Source: Bryoerythrophyllum caledonicum (Eukaryota; Streptophyta; Bryopsida; Pottiales; Pottiaceae). Taken from it: a DNA stretch of 64,000 nt. Location of the stretch: the NCBI GenBank assembly GCA_963971425.1, contig OZ020514.1, forward strand, positions 12,839,218 to 12,903,217, written 5' to 3'. Under the pieces are notes generated by a model. That model saw only the letters and a program-made list of their open reading frames with translations, was not told where the DNA came from and searched no databases. Made by a program: the position numbers and the translations under genes. Below are positions 23,157-35,280 of the stretch, in pieces. Within the stretch, counting starts at the first letter, position 1. Each line of letters opens with the position of its first letter.

Positions 23157-24306
23157 TTAAACTTTAGCACATTTGACATTGACAAGCTTGCTACCATTTG
23201 TATTGAACATAAAAGAAACCCCCCCTTCAAAAATAAGGAGACTTGTTAGCTTTAACAAAACCTGTGGAGGCTTCGGTAGATTTGCTCGCTTTGGTGTTGA
23301 GCCATTGCTTCCCTTCGTAGAAGCCCTCTGTTTTGTTGTCTTTGTAGCACGTCGTGGGCAGGTTAATGGTTCACCTTGTGCTTCAGTCGCTTCCTGCAAA
23401 AGCTCATAGGGATGACATATTAAACTACAAATGACAATCTACAATTCATCTACAACGCTCCATGTAAATTAAAGGAACTACCCTCGTCTTCAATGACATA
23501 ACACTATGTATTTGTGATGTCAACCAAGACGTCGCAACTGAGGTGAAGATGTCCTGTCTAACGTGTTGACGTCGCAAAGTACATCATCTTCAATGGCAAA
23601 AGGACTCAAGGAATTTCCAAAAAAGGATACATAGACTTTGTGCGTACCTAGAGGTCTACCTGATTGCTAGAAAGTCGTTCAATCCCCTCTCGCTCCTTCA
23701 TGTTCTCTTCAACCACCACTTCATTGCCCGTACTCACAGCTTGATATACATCCTTAAGTTCCATGGAGTACACGTCCTCTAATTCCATCTGCCTCTTCAA
23801 GCAGTCATTGCCGGGTGAAACCTCATGAGACTTAGATAGGTCTTTTGTGGTCTCCTCAGTGACGACGACGGCAACATGAGCTCTTCCAGACTGTGTTTCA
23901 ACGGGGGAGGCCCCGGGCTTCAGCTGCGATAGAAGGATTTCCAATATTGTTGCCTCTACCTCCGTCGTGGTTGACGTCAACTAGACGTCTCCACCACCTT
24001 CGTTGCTGATGACGGCGCAGTCATCTTCTCCAACACCATCGCTTGCTTCATTCCGTAACTGTGAAGAACTTGTCACATAATATCTTCCATACGTATATTG
24101 GACGCATTTACATTTTCCTCCATACGTGCGAGGCTACTCTCCAACTCAGCGACACGACTGCGTACCTCCTCAACATCTTTTCCGTAATCAGGACGGACCT
24201 TGCGCTTCTCTTCTTGCTGCCGCTGGAATTCTTTTGCCACTTCCGCATCTACCTCGGCATCAAACGATGTCCTACTTATCACCATGGTCTGCGTGACAGA
24301 GCACAA
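23157..24306 (-). pseudogene. TNPA-like remnant of inner CACTA
   Basis: Three blocks on the minus strand match, in order, the TNPA-like gene of the outer element. The first (24073-24306) has EVAKEFQRQQEEKRKV and a coiled-coil stretch VRSRVAELESSLARMEENV, parallel to EVAREYMRQQEEKQ and its helix near 58560-58700. The second (23648-23980) is acidic and Val/Glu rich. The third (23270-23399) is a basic Lys/Pro-rich tail (PKRANLPKPPQ). TNPA-type proteins bind subterminal motifs of CACTA elements and assist transposition. The upstream DNA-binding exons are missing, so this is a fragment. Confidence 0.5.
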
Positions 24307-24720
24307 ACATGTCGTGAATCAACGCTCCTGACGCACCATGCGTTCGCAGACAATTGAGAATGAGAATGACTACAGTGAGTACAGTAACAGTAGACCCAGG
24401 AAAGAGTGGTGTCCGTGCGTTGTCCATAAGAGACTCCACTTTGGCATGAGCTTGGTCTTCTTTACCATTGTTCCAATCAATGATGACGTCCTCGTCATCA
24501 TCACCATCCTCCATTTCGTCAGATGATGCATCTTCAAAGACCTCGTCTTCATCATTGTCGTAAAGAGCCTCACCATTCATATCATGTGCAGCCACTGACG
24601 AAGGAGATGCATTTCCTTCTAATATATTGTCCTCAGAAGATGGTTCATTTGCATCTAAAGATGGTTCAGAATCTGAATCCGATTAGATTGGTTCTTCAAG
24701 GACATCGGACTCTGACATCA
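24272..24720 (-). pseudogene. TNP2 transposase N-terminal remnant of inner CACTA
   Basis: The frame 24272-24595 has an acidic segment (DEVFEDASSDEMEDGDDDED) followed by NARTPLFPGSTVTVLTVVIL, which parallels ATTPLYPGSKTSVVSATIII in the outer TNP2 at the border of its catalytic region. The acidic frame continues upstream to about 24685. Similarity stops after about 30 residues, where the sequence runs into the TNPA-like remnant. An internal deletion thus removed the transposase core. Cannot encode a working transposase. Confidence 0.55.
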
Positions 24721-26300
24721 AACTGTCATATGTGTCAAAGGTTTGATGAACACATTCCGGGATTTAAGTGTCATCGCCATTATCACTAGGATTGGCTTCA
24801 ATGCGAGCACTTGCCAATTCTCCATAATGCCGGAGAATATCATCATCCCACTCATCATTAGATGAGTCACTTGGAAACCCCTGACATGCAAAGTTCAGAT
24901 TAGTTCTAGTTTAGGGTGGATGTCAAGCATATGAAATGAATATGCTACTACTGAGGTGATAGTGAGTGAGCTTTAGTTAATGAACAAAAGATAAAGGACA
25001 TCACTTGTAGGGGGGATTCTCAAACTTATTTTGTACTTTATCGGTGTACTGCCGTAATTCGATGGATGGCGTCCAAACGACCTCCGATCATCTAGATGCT
25101 TGAGGATTGTTTTCACGTGTATCTCCATCCGAAACCCCCTCTTACAAAGCATGCAAGGGCATAACAATTTTAGCCGACTTTGACGCCGTCGTATCTGCTA
25201 CTGAATCTCCCACAACATTTCACGGGCCCACAACTTTCGACACTGTGCTTGTACTCTGCGAGGGTCTGTCAACGGCAACCTTTGTTGGTCAGCCATGCTT
25301 TACTCTCATACAGCCTGCAACCACAGTGAAGTAGAAGTAAATGACTCTTGGACAAGAAAATGTAATGATACTATCCGCATTAGAGTTAGAGGCAGTACTC
25401 ATTAGAAGTCATCTAGTTCAAAAGCTTCTCTACGAGACATCCATTAGAAGATAAACAACCACATATATTAGTAAACCAACATAAGGTCCACTAAGCTACC
25501 AAATATGCAATACTAAAATTGTGGCCGGTTAAATGCGACCCTAAACTCTTCTACTCCGGCACTGTAGTACTGTAGAAGATTTTAGAATGTCCACACAGTC
25601 GCAGTACTAGTAATGTTGCATTAAGAGTCGGCTATTTTGTCTTTTGAAGATACATCACTCTAATGCTATTTTAATAGTACAAGAGGTCCATTATTTTGCC
25701 ATCCTCACTACGTCAAATAATTGAAAGACGAGCGAAAACAAAATAGATGTTGACAAAGCGTATATTTAAGCAAAGTCATAAACTTGCAGTTTGAAAAAGA
25801 CCATAGTGAAGCTACTTATCACCAGTCTATAGTGTGAAAACAAAAATGAAGTAGTATTGGACATATTCTGAAAGGATCGTCAAATTGTCCCCGGACCAAA
25901 TCCCCAATGTCCCTAAGAAAGGAAGAGCAAGTATTACAACCGTACCCTATTTCTGAAGGACTCGTCTACCGATCATCCTATATATTGTTTAGGTCTACAA
26001 TGAGAATTATAAATCCAAAATGCAAAGTGAGTACCTTCTGTTGACACCAACAATGGACGACACTTTCCCTATCCATGAAATCCAATACACCAATACAAGC
26101 TAACTGTAAGAATTCAGTGGAGAAATGTGAGAAAGCTAGATAAACTCCAGGATACTTCCTAATGCAACACTCGACGGTAAATACAGGAGAGTCAACCATG
26201 ATGTTCAGTGAGTGCCAACAAAGGGAATAAAATAACCTGGCAATGAGGAGTATGCCCTAATGTTGTTGTTTCCAATCAATTCATGAAACGAGCTTCACAT

Positions 26301-26450
26301 ATTTTTATTTTTTTTTGGCACAAAAACAAAACGAATTTGAATTGCAAAAAGAACCGAGGAACCAGTACAAAAACACAGGCATGCCAAGGCCGGGACCCTA
26401 GTGGAACTCTCTAACTCACACGACCCGACTCCCCACCCTCGTACAAAAAT
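26301..26450 (-). mobile_element. SINE-like retroposon with target duplication
   Basis: About 150 bases lie between two copies of GAGCTTCACAT (26290-26300 and 26451-26461). Read on the minus strand the insert ends in GTGCC followed by an A-rich tail, as expected of a retroposon. The 5' part is GC richer (GGGTGGGGAGTCGGGTCGTG). I could not place convincing A and B boxes, so it may instead be a 5'-truncated LINE tail. Confidence 0.6.
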
Positions 26451-27039
26451 GAGCTTCACATTTCACAAGGGCCAAAATGTACTATGAGAGTGCGGCTTAG
26501 TATCAACCTAAAAGCTATTGAACATATTTCCGGTCTCAAAAATAGTAAGTGACGATGAAATTGGCCAAAAAGTCAAAAGCCATGGTGCATATGTGGTCTC
26601 CTCTCATTGGGCTTTTGATGCGGATTGTGACTCCCAGGAATGGTAAATATTTTAGAGATTTTTTAGGGAGTACTGCCATAGCTGTGGTGTGGATGGATGA
26701 CAACGATCATAACGGAACTAGGAATTCACTCATTATGCAACTTGTAAAAAAGACTTACTTCTTGCTCTTCATTCAAGGCAACAGCCAAATACTTGTACAT
26801 GTCAAAAATCCAAAAAGTGAGGTATTATAAATCCCTTAATGCCTACACGGCCTTGGTAGGGTTGTTTTTTGTGCTATTAGTATAGGCATTAACGAACTAC
26901 AATGCTTTTCATGAAATTGAATTTGCAAATACAAGATTGGAAATATAAGAACTTGGATGTAGGAGGAAAGTGAGAGAAGAAAGGGATATTGGGATACTAA
27001 TAAACATAAAAATGAAATAAATACATAATTATTACCACA

Positions 27040-27160
27040 ATGTTCCCAATGCGTTCCCAACGAGTTCCCATGTTGTTCTCCAAAGTTCCCTCCGTGTTCC
27101 TCAATGCGTTCCCAGAGTTCCCAACGCATTCTCCATGTTCCTAAAGAGTTCCCAATGCAT
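27040..27160. repeat. Degenerate GTTCCCAATGC array
   Basis: GTTCCCAATGC, GTTCCCAACGA, GTTCCCATGTT, GTTCCCTCCGT, GTTCCTCAATGC, GTTCCCAGA, GTTCCCAACGC and GTTCCCAATGC follow each other within 120 bases. Confidence 0.75.
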
Positions 27161-28739
27161 TTACACTTGGAACCAATTTACATATTTACATATCCAAATT
27201 TACCTTTTGTTTTGTGGGGCCCACCACCAATTGTTGGGGCTCCCCAGCGGAGGCTCATCCGCACCTTGTGCGTCTGCCTAATGACGCCAATACATCCTCT
27301 TTAGCTGGTAGGTCAAAGCTGGGCCTTGTGGGTGAAGTGAGAGATAAACTTATATGGTGTACCTAAAAGGCCATGTCTAGTCAGTCAAAAGGATGCGTAG
27401 GCCCCGGTTCAACAACTTTTGGAGTTGGTTCCAAGCTTTCTGCACTAGGCCAAGTAATTTGGTAACTTTGGTTGGTAAGCTTAGGTAGTCGTTTGGTTGT
27501 CAGTTGCGTAGTTGGTCCTGGCGCGCCATGTTTTGGTTCTTCCTTCTTTGTGAGTAAAGTTTTCCTTTTGATTCTTCTTAAAAAGAAAAGAAAAGAAGAA
27601 AAAAAAACGCAGACTACCTCGGTTTAGGATAGGCATCCTAGGGCAGGCGGGGGGGAAAGAAATTCATCTTTTCTACATAAAACCTAGAGATTTTTGTTTT
27701 TTATAATTTTTATTTTTCCAACATCAATACGGGGTAAAAACCTTCTCATAGACCTTTTGGATTATCAATCTAAAACTTACTAAGTTCACAAAAAATAAAA
27801 TGTGAAATGGCAATTTCTGAACCTACACTCTTTGCACACTTGTTTTGAATATGCTACACCCTTTTTTTTCCTCTAAAAAATTGGTGCATAGGGAAATAAC
27901 ATCATGCTTAAGAAAATGGTAAAAGATTTAGACCTCGTATAGTGCAAAAATTTGATACAAAGTGAAGTCAAACTTTGTTGATCCACCCAATGTAGGGAAG
28001 AAAAAGAACATTTTTCTTCCCTTCAAACACTATAATCTATCAATCTCGGCGATGGATTGCAGTCGAAAAAATATGGTGAGTTTATATAAAAATCAATCAT
28101 CTTTTAATCCATACGGTCAAAATTTACAACAAAGAATTACCACATCATCTTATATAGATTTAGAAGATCCTATTGTTACATACTCAAAAAGTTCACGAAT
28201 TCCTCTGCAATGCCTTAGTCTTTCAGGGATTTTTGGTCTCCTGGCTTTGTAAACAATTAACCCCTAAATGCCCAAACGACCCCTTGGTGAACATTTTGAG
28301 TTTAGATGGGGTACCACATTCTCAATTCTACACAATATTTTCTGAGATTTTCTATTGAATGGGCAACTTTTTATTAGCTTTGCATAGAAAAAAATTTAAT
28401 GTCTACCGAAGGTGAAATTTTCAGAATTTTTTAACATAATTTGAATTTAATATGAATTTACTTCACTCTTTCTCCAGAAAATCACAATAATTTCAAATAT
28501 TCACAAAAAAATCTGTGATTTTTGTAACACAATTGAGACGTGTGATCTCATCTCTGAAAAATAAAACAAAAAAATTCCATCTGTAATTGGTGAGAAAATA
28601 GAGCATACAGTAGATTGAAAATTTAGAATTATGCCACAGTTAGAGGCTTTGGTGTTTTAGGGTAAAGCACATTTGGGAGTGTGTCTAAAATTTGTGAAAC
28701 CCATTCCACAAATCTCAAAGATTATGTACTGTACCTTAT

Positions 28740-31155
28740 GGAATTTATAATTCCCCAATGGTGGAAGCGGGAGAGATCAAGGTGGCCCTCAACGGCGCGC
28801 AGGCATCGCACGCACCAGGCGAGAATTTTTCGGGAGCGCGTGGGAGTGGAGCGCGGTGGAGGTGCCGGGTGGGGTTCTTTTCTCTGCGAATTGTTAAGAG
28901 CGCGGTGAACGGGACGAAAACTGGACGGAGTTGAACAGACGGACGAAGAGGGAATGAAGGAGACAGACAGAGCGCCGCCAATCCGCTCTGACATTTCAGA
29001 GTCAGCGATCATCAGATTCTAGGGCGCGTTGCCAGACGTGTCGTCTGTTTTGCTGCATTTTGTGCCAGAGCAGCACTGATTCCCCACAGCTTTCATTAGG
29101 GTTGCTAGTTTTCTGGCACATGCGGCATTGCTGGGGCAGACTGATGGATTTGATGGATGAAGCGCAATCAATTTGTGATTTGAAGGAGCGAGATTCCGAG
29201 GATCGGCATCAGTGGGCCGCTCCGGAAGTTTGAGTTCTGCTAGTGTTGGAAGCTGGAAACGAACTGTCAAAGCGGTTTTGCGGTGCTGTTTTAAGGCGCA
29301 ATCTTGTGAGGATTGAAGGTGGGGAGGTGTTTGTGTAGTGGAGGATTGGAGAGTACGAAAGGAGGAGATGGCGTAACCCAATCTTGACTTTCTCATGTTT
29401 GAGATTTGCCATTTCGGATGAGGAGTGGAGTTTGCGTAGGGTCCGAATGTGGGTATTTGAAGTTTGTAGTATTAGTTTTGGAATAGCATCGCCCTATAGT
29501 TTCTGAGACAGAAGCTCAGGCTGCATTACTTGTGTATCAATGAGCGTGAGGAGACGCAGAATCGCTCGGTGAAACCTGGGTGGTGCGTTTGCATTCTTCT
29601 AAGAGCAGCCAGCGGATCTAAGTTCTTGTCTAAGTACCAAGGTTAGTTCGTTTTGCTTATGAGTTGACGTCTGTGAGTCCGAGGTATTAGTTTCCATCTA
29701 ATCATCTGAGATTTATGCTTATTCAATTTTAAGTTAAGATCCAAATGAACTCTTGGAAGGGTGGAATTTCCAGAATCCTTTCACAAGCAGACGTTAATTT
29801 GAGGTTCTTCTGAGGTTCAGTTTTAAGGCGCAATCTTTGTCAAGTTCTGAAGGGAATCTGGAAGCAATCTGGAAGCAAGTTCTAGAGGGAATCTGGAAGC
29901 AATCTGGAAGCAAGTTCTGGAGGGAAGAGAACGCGGTGGTGCAACTGGGTGCTGGTGTGTGTAGATGCGATCGTGAGATGTTACCTCTCATGGTGTTTGT
30001 CTGAATGCTTCTGCGTGCATCGAGAAAGAGAGTTACTGGATAGAGTAGGTGGAGAAATTGCAACTTGGGTGGCCGAAATCTGTGGCTGATGGTTCTGGTG
30101 AGTTAGGTTGTAGTTGTGAGAGAGTCACTACGAGAGTGGATGTGTGAGCGGGGGACGGCGTGCAGGGCAAGGCGGTGTGCGAACTGGGTGGAGTTGGCGA
30201 GGGTGAAAGCCGCTTGTTGATTCTCTGTGTGGCTGTTGTGAAGGTGATGTACTTAGAGTAGGGCGAGGTCGCTAGTGCTGGAAAGAAGGAGCGGTCGAAG
30301 TGCTTTAGGGTTAGAGTCTGTTGCGGTGCTGCAAGCAAGTGTATCGGTGGTGTCGATCAAAGGACGGCAATTCAGGTCAAGGCGCGGTGGCTATGAATGC
30401 ACCGGGCTGCAATCGGGGAAGTGAAGGTGTTGGAGGGCCCAGACAGCAGGGCAGGCCGAGAAGCTCTCCATTTCTTTATTTTTTTTCTTTTCAATTTCCT
30501 TCCTCCTCAGTTTTATATGCTTCTGGGCATTTGTTGTGAAATCACTCGTTTGAGACTGGAAGGGGGTGTGCTGTCGAAGTTACAGACAGCTAGAAGCCGG
30601 TGTTGTGATCTTGTTGAGATGTTAGTATTGGTCGGAAAGGAGCAGCGGTTATATTGGAATTTTCAGCTCTACACCGACACGAGCAACTCTAGAGGACGTC
30701 GCTGGGGCATCCACCACGACGGGGTTGCAGAGTCTGACAGGCGAACTCTCTTTCATGGATCAATCATGTACAGCAAAACACTATCAACGTCATATTATTA
30801 CGGATGTGTTTTATTCTTTAGTTCAGCACAACGTCTTAGCTGCTGATGGGTAGTGTTACCTGTTGGATTATGCAGATGTTTATTAGGAATTTGGATGTGT
30901 TCTAGTAGAAAGCTTCATGGATAGGTCTAGGTGTTTTATATTACACAGAATTATTATCTGAAGTTCTTGATGACTTGTCAGATTGCTGAAGCATGGTGCA
31001 TCGTATGCTTTAATTCTGCCTCTTCCACTAATATACGCATGCATCTTTTATATATTTCATGCAACTTGAAAAGCTTTTTGTAAACACAAACAGATTAGAG
31101 TACCATAATGTTCCGTTGCTAGTTTAGTGCTTGATGTTATTTTCATTTGAGCAGA
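28740..31155 (+). other. GC-rich block, probable captured gene 5' region
   Basis: GC content and CpG density rise sharply at about 28750 against the AT-rich surroundings. It looks like a promoter and 5' untranslated region with possible introns (CAAG before GTTAGT near 29641; acceptor TTGAGCAG at 31148-31155). It lies directly upstream of the STE20-like exons on the same strand, so it may be the captured upstream part of that gene, but no kinase domain is seen. A 35-bp two-copy tandem repeat sits at 29852-29921. Confidence 0.4.
29852..29921. repeat. Two-copy 35-bp tandem repeat
   Basis: A unit starting GGGAATCTGGAAGCAATCTG occurs at 29852 and 29887 with one base changed. The unit itself contains the doubled 12-mer AATCTGGAAGC. 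Confidence 0.85.
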
Positions 31156-33784
31156 GACAAAGATCAGCGCCAAGGTGGACAAACTGGTGAAGATTCTGGT
31201 CTTATGCATCGTGAGCGCTCGTTTAATGGACCAGTATCCTCCAGCTCTGAACGCTCTAGTTTTGACCAGAAATCGATGAATGTTGTGGGAACTACGCCAA
31301 GACAATCATCTGGTATGTCTGCTGCGATGTGATTTTTGTCGGCTCCATCATGATACAAAATATTTGTACATGTCTATTAATTAAATAACTTGATGCCACC
31401 TTCATCAGGAAACAAAGAGGTCTCAGAGGACAAAGTGAAGGCTCTTGCTCAGAAGGGACCCAGGGTACTTCAGAAAGGACGCTTTTCTGTCACTTCAGAT
31501 GATACGGACTTTGAGGTATTGATTGATTTTACATTTAGAAAAGAATGTTATTTCTGAAAATGCATCTACTTACCTAGATTGATCAAAGAGGTAAAAAACT
31601 GTAAAAAACTGTCGCTCTCCAATACTCTTATATTCAACAGCCCACAAAGCTAATTCTGTTGTTGTCGAAGTTTTATAGAGGAACAAGTCAGCAATATTTA
31701 TCCTACTTTCACCTGGTGTGTCATCTGCCTGGATTATTTGGATTGCTTAACTTGGGTTATGCTTTTTGTGTGCAGGTATTGCCAATGCTATTGACCTTAC
31801 GGATCGTTTTCTACCGAAGTTGCGTTCAATGAATTGTAAGCACCTTCATATTTGAAGCTAGGTTCTAGTTCAAACTAGTTTGCATGTGTGATTACAGTCA
31901 TGAGTAGGGTTGAAACTGTCTGATGTATATATTCTGTTCTAAAAGTTCTTGAAAAGAATAAATCATCAGTTTATTGTTGATCTGGATTTCTTGTGATTTC
32001 TAAATAACGGAACGCCAATAAAAGTTTTGGTGTTTGTTCTCAGCAGATTCATATAATGGGCCCAAGCATAACAGTCTATGCTTGTAGCTTGATGAACAAA
32101 GTACCATTAGATTTGGGATGTTGGACCATTAGCTCACCTGATATTGCATTAGGATGCCTTACTTCGAGTGGGGAGCATACTGTTCAGTTTAAATGTATTT
32201 GTGAGAGAAAAGAGAGTTTCGGGAGACCAGCATAGCTGATGAAACTTTAATTGATTTCGCAGGCAAGCCAGATGTCATCACATACCCAGCATACACGAAT
32301 GATCAGAACTTAACCGTTTTGACACAACGACTGAAGGTTTAAACGTTTCACCAATTGTCTTGCCCACGTTCTTTACTATGGGCATAGTGTATCTTGCTCT
32401 CATTGATTATGCAGTGACACGAGCTTTTTCGACTTACAAGCCAAACATACCTGGAATTGGTGGTATTTAAGGATATTCCCTTCACAGTATTTCAAACGGC
32501 AGCATTAGAGCTATGCTCAAGAGTAAGTCATCCATATGACGTGAGCATTGCATGTAACTTGTGTGGTTATTTCTGTTCTAGAGTAATCTTGGTTAGACCT
32601 CTGCTTAGAGACGGTTAATCAAATTTTTATGCCTCGTTTCTCTGTTGTGTCACAGAAAGTGGCAGCTGCATCTGGTGATATGAGAAAAGCCCTCCACGTT
32701 TGCAGGTTTAGGTCCAATGCTGAAGTTTAAGTCCAGAAAGTTTGACAATCTGATGTATGTCATAGAGTCGGTGCTAGCCTCTATGTATATGGCCTGAATG
32801 TATAAATTTCCATGTCAACTTTTGCTCGGTTTCTGTATCAAGGTTTGGACTAGCAATTATTGAGTTTATTTAGCGTTGAGCCAGTTGCATATGTCATCTG
32901 CAGGAGTGCGTTGGATATTTTGGAAACGGAAGTCATATTGGAGCTGGAAAGGATGAAGTCGGTACATCACCATTGAATGGGAGTGAGCCTTCAGGTTTGC
33001 GGCAGCGTTCAAATTCCATCAAGCTGGTACTTTCTCGAATGTTCCTCTATAAAACTTCGACAACAACAGAATTATTATTTTTGCTTTGTGGGCTGTTGAA
33101 TATAAGAGTATTGGAGAGCGACAGTTTTGTTTCGGGCTTCTTTCCTGATTTTGTAGTTTAGCGCAAGAAAGAAGGAAGCTCACTAGGACTGTTTTGTCGA
33201 TGAATAACTTTCTTGCTCTAGCCTTACTGACGTATGACTTAGATGTGTAGAATTTGTAATGTTAAAGGTTCGTCGTCTTGTGATGCAGGTTTCTCAACAT
33301 GCGCCGGCCTTGCAGCATTCGTCCTCTCTCCAGCATTCATCCTCTTTGCAGCATATGTCTTCTGTAGGTGGGCAAACATCTCAACAGACTTCGCAAATAA
33401 CAGCACCTATAGTGGCTATTATACCTCAACTACAACAAATTCTTCAGCACGGTCAAAACCAACAGGTGTGTTTCCAATCCTTCGCAACACCTATTCTCGA
33501 GCTGATACTGTGTTTTCATGAGTTTTCTTTCTTGTACGCTTCTACCTGAATATCGTATTCTTCTACACTGTAGGACAATATTCTGCATTTAATTCAGAGT
33601 CTCAGCCCGCAAGACATTGTCAGCCGTAAGCATCACTTGACATTCTCATGAGTTGCTACATCCTCATTGTCTGATCTTTAATTGCCTGGGCATTGACAAA
33701 TACTCCGGTTTTGCAGTTCACTCTGTTAATTCCATGTCAAGGTTTTCACAAACTTTAAGTGCAAGCTCTGCAGTCGAACATTCG
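31156..33784 (+). pseudogene. Captured C-terminal exons of a STE20/SPS1-like kinase
   Basis: Exons with good splice sites: 31156-31310 (GTATGT donor), 31409-31515, 33289-33465, 33574-33625 and perhaps 33718-33784. Phases agree between the second and third: the frame ends in TSDDTDFE and resumes with VSQHAPALQHSS. The block VLQKGRFSVTSDD matches the KGRF-x-VTS motif of plant STE20/OSR1-like kinases. The later TAPIVAIIPQLQQILQHGQN and DNILHLIQSLSP match their conserved C-terminal helix. HRERSFNGPVSSSSERSS is the usual Ser-rich linker. The kinase domain is absent, so this is a fragment carried by the CACTA. Host counterparts phosphorylate substrates in stress and stomatal signalling. No role is inferred for this fragment. 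Confidence 0.6.
31776..32937 (+). pseudogene. CDC6: Captured CDC6 exons inside the kinase-like intron
   Basis: Five exons with splice sites: 31776-31835 (GIANAIDLTDRFLPKLRSMN, AAA+ sensor 1 region), 32263-32336 (KPDVITYPAYTNDQNLTVLT), about 32472-32522 (DIPFTVFQTAALELCSR), 32656-32705 (KVAAASGDMRKALHVC, sensor 2 with GDMRKAL) and from 32904 (SALDILETEV). Phases are consistent across the introns, including the split Cys codon between the first two. This is the middle of CDC6, the ATPase that loads MCM helicases at replication origins. The Walker A and B regions and the winged-helix end are missing. All exons lie within the intron 31516-33288 of the STE20-like fragment, in the same orientation. 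Non-functional as CDC6. Confidence 0.75.
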
Positions 33785-35280
33785 GTGAGTTCTGAACGTG
33801 GTTTTCAACTTTCATCGGAACATTCATTCCGCGTACTGTTGGAAAATCCATGCCTGATATCTGATTCGAGGCACTGGACTCAGCCACCTTGGGAAGAAAG
33901 TAGTGCACACTTGTGCTGGGAGGTAGAATATTCAGCTGACTATGAGGTTCCAAATGTTCTGGCACCCTTCGCCTCGGTATGATTACTTCTACCTGCACTT
34001 ACTCACTGTTGCCCTCCATCTGTTCATCTTTCAACCTCGTTTTTGTCGGTATTGTTTTACAGGGCGTGAAGCCACTGGTGGAAAGCATTCTGAAGAGTGA
34101 TTTAGAGTGATTTGCAAGGTATGCCAAGAGTGTGAGTGGGAATACCAACATACGATAGAAGAAGTGAGTCCGTCTTATCATATATTAAGTGACTAGGTGT
34201 GAGATCTTGTAATTTTACCCGAGATGGACACAACATTATCTTGACCTCTACAGTGAGGAAACTCGATCAACATGAGGTGCTACTTATTGAATTCTAGATT
34301 GTTAAGATTCTTGTAGTTTTGTTTATTCAATCTAAATAATTGTATTCCTTTGTAAGTTCTTACCCAGTCTCAATAAGTATCTTGTGATTTTATTTTTCTT
34401 CTGATTTCAAAGTGTATGATTTGGGGAAATTGCTCACCATGGTCTACAATAATATCAGTACAGTTTAGAGCTTGGAATTTCATTAAGGGTTTTAGAATTT
34501 ATTTTTAATATCTAATTTGGTTCATCATGTAATTATGAAGATGTAACAAATAATTCATGACACTATGGTTTGGTATCAAATTCAATTAATACTTGTGAAT
34601 ATTGAATACTTATGATTTAAAATTGAAGAGGAGTATATATTGATGTTCATATGAAATTGGAATGGTGTACAGGGAGAGGGGATTTGCATACTATTCTAGT
34701 TACCATTTCATTTGTATGAACTTCAATATATGCATATCAATGGATTGTATATATTAGAACTTAATTGTAAAAGTAGTAAATATTAAAATATATATTAGAA
34801 ATTTTATAAGGTATATACCAATATTTAATAATTAATTAATCCCCACACTTGAATCAATTAAATCAAAAATATTGATTTTATATTGGAATTTAATTAGTGG
34901 TATATTCAAAGTTTAGTTCCATTGAAAATAGTAGTTCTCAATATGTAGTTCTTTTAAAAATCGTAATTTATATTGAATTAAATATAATGTCATTGCTATA
35001 TAACTTAATATAACTTATTGTAATTGTATTTTGTATTACAGGTGGTTCTATTATCAATATTTGATATTCTATTTTACAAATCATGGAGTTCATCATTGGA
35101 GTCATTATGCTTTCAACTATATTTTTTATTATGGGAAAGAACGTCAATCGGAGGTATTTTCATTTATTCATAATTCATGTGAAAATGCCTTAGGCCTTTA
35201 TAGATTAAAGCCATGTATTAATATTAATGTATATATTTTATTTTATTTTAATGTTTTGTTTTATTCTTTGTAGTATAAAG
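33785..35280. other. AT-rich spacer with a 30-bp stem-loop
   Basis: Nothing certain is coded. A Cys-containing reading frame near 34060-34160 is too short to name. An inverted repeat pairs 34635-34666 with 34702-34731 (TTCATATGAAATTGG-type arm against CATTTGTATGAA-type arm, with mismatches). The oxygenase-like frame begins at about 35280. Confidence 0.4.

Larger units (their letters stand above)
25340..28680. other. Gene-free part of inner CACTA
   Basis: No recognisable coding region. It contains a retroposon insertion (26301-26450), a GTTCCC-rich array (27040-27160), an A-rich tract ending a possible second retroposon (27581-27609), and one copy of the 600-bp dispersed repeat (about 27640-28260) that is also clustered at 38-41.8 kb. 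Confidence 0.5.
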
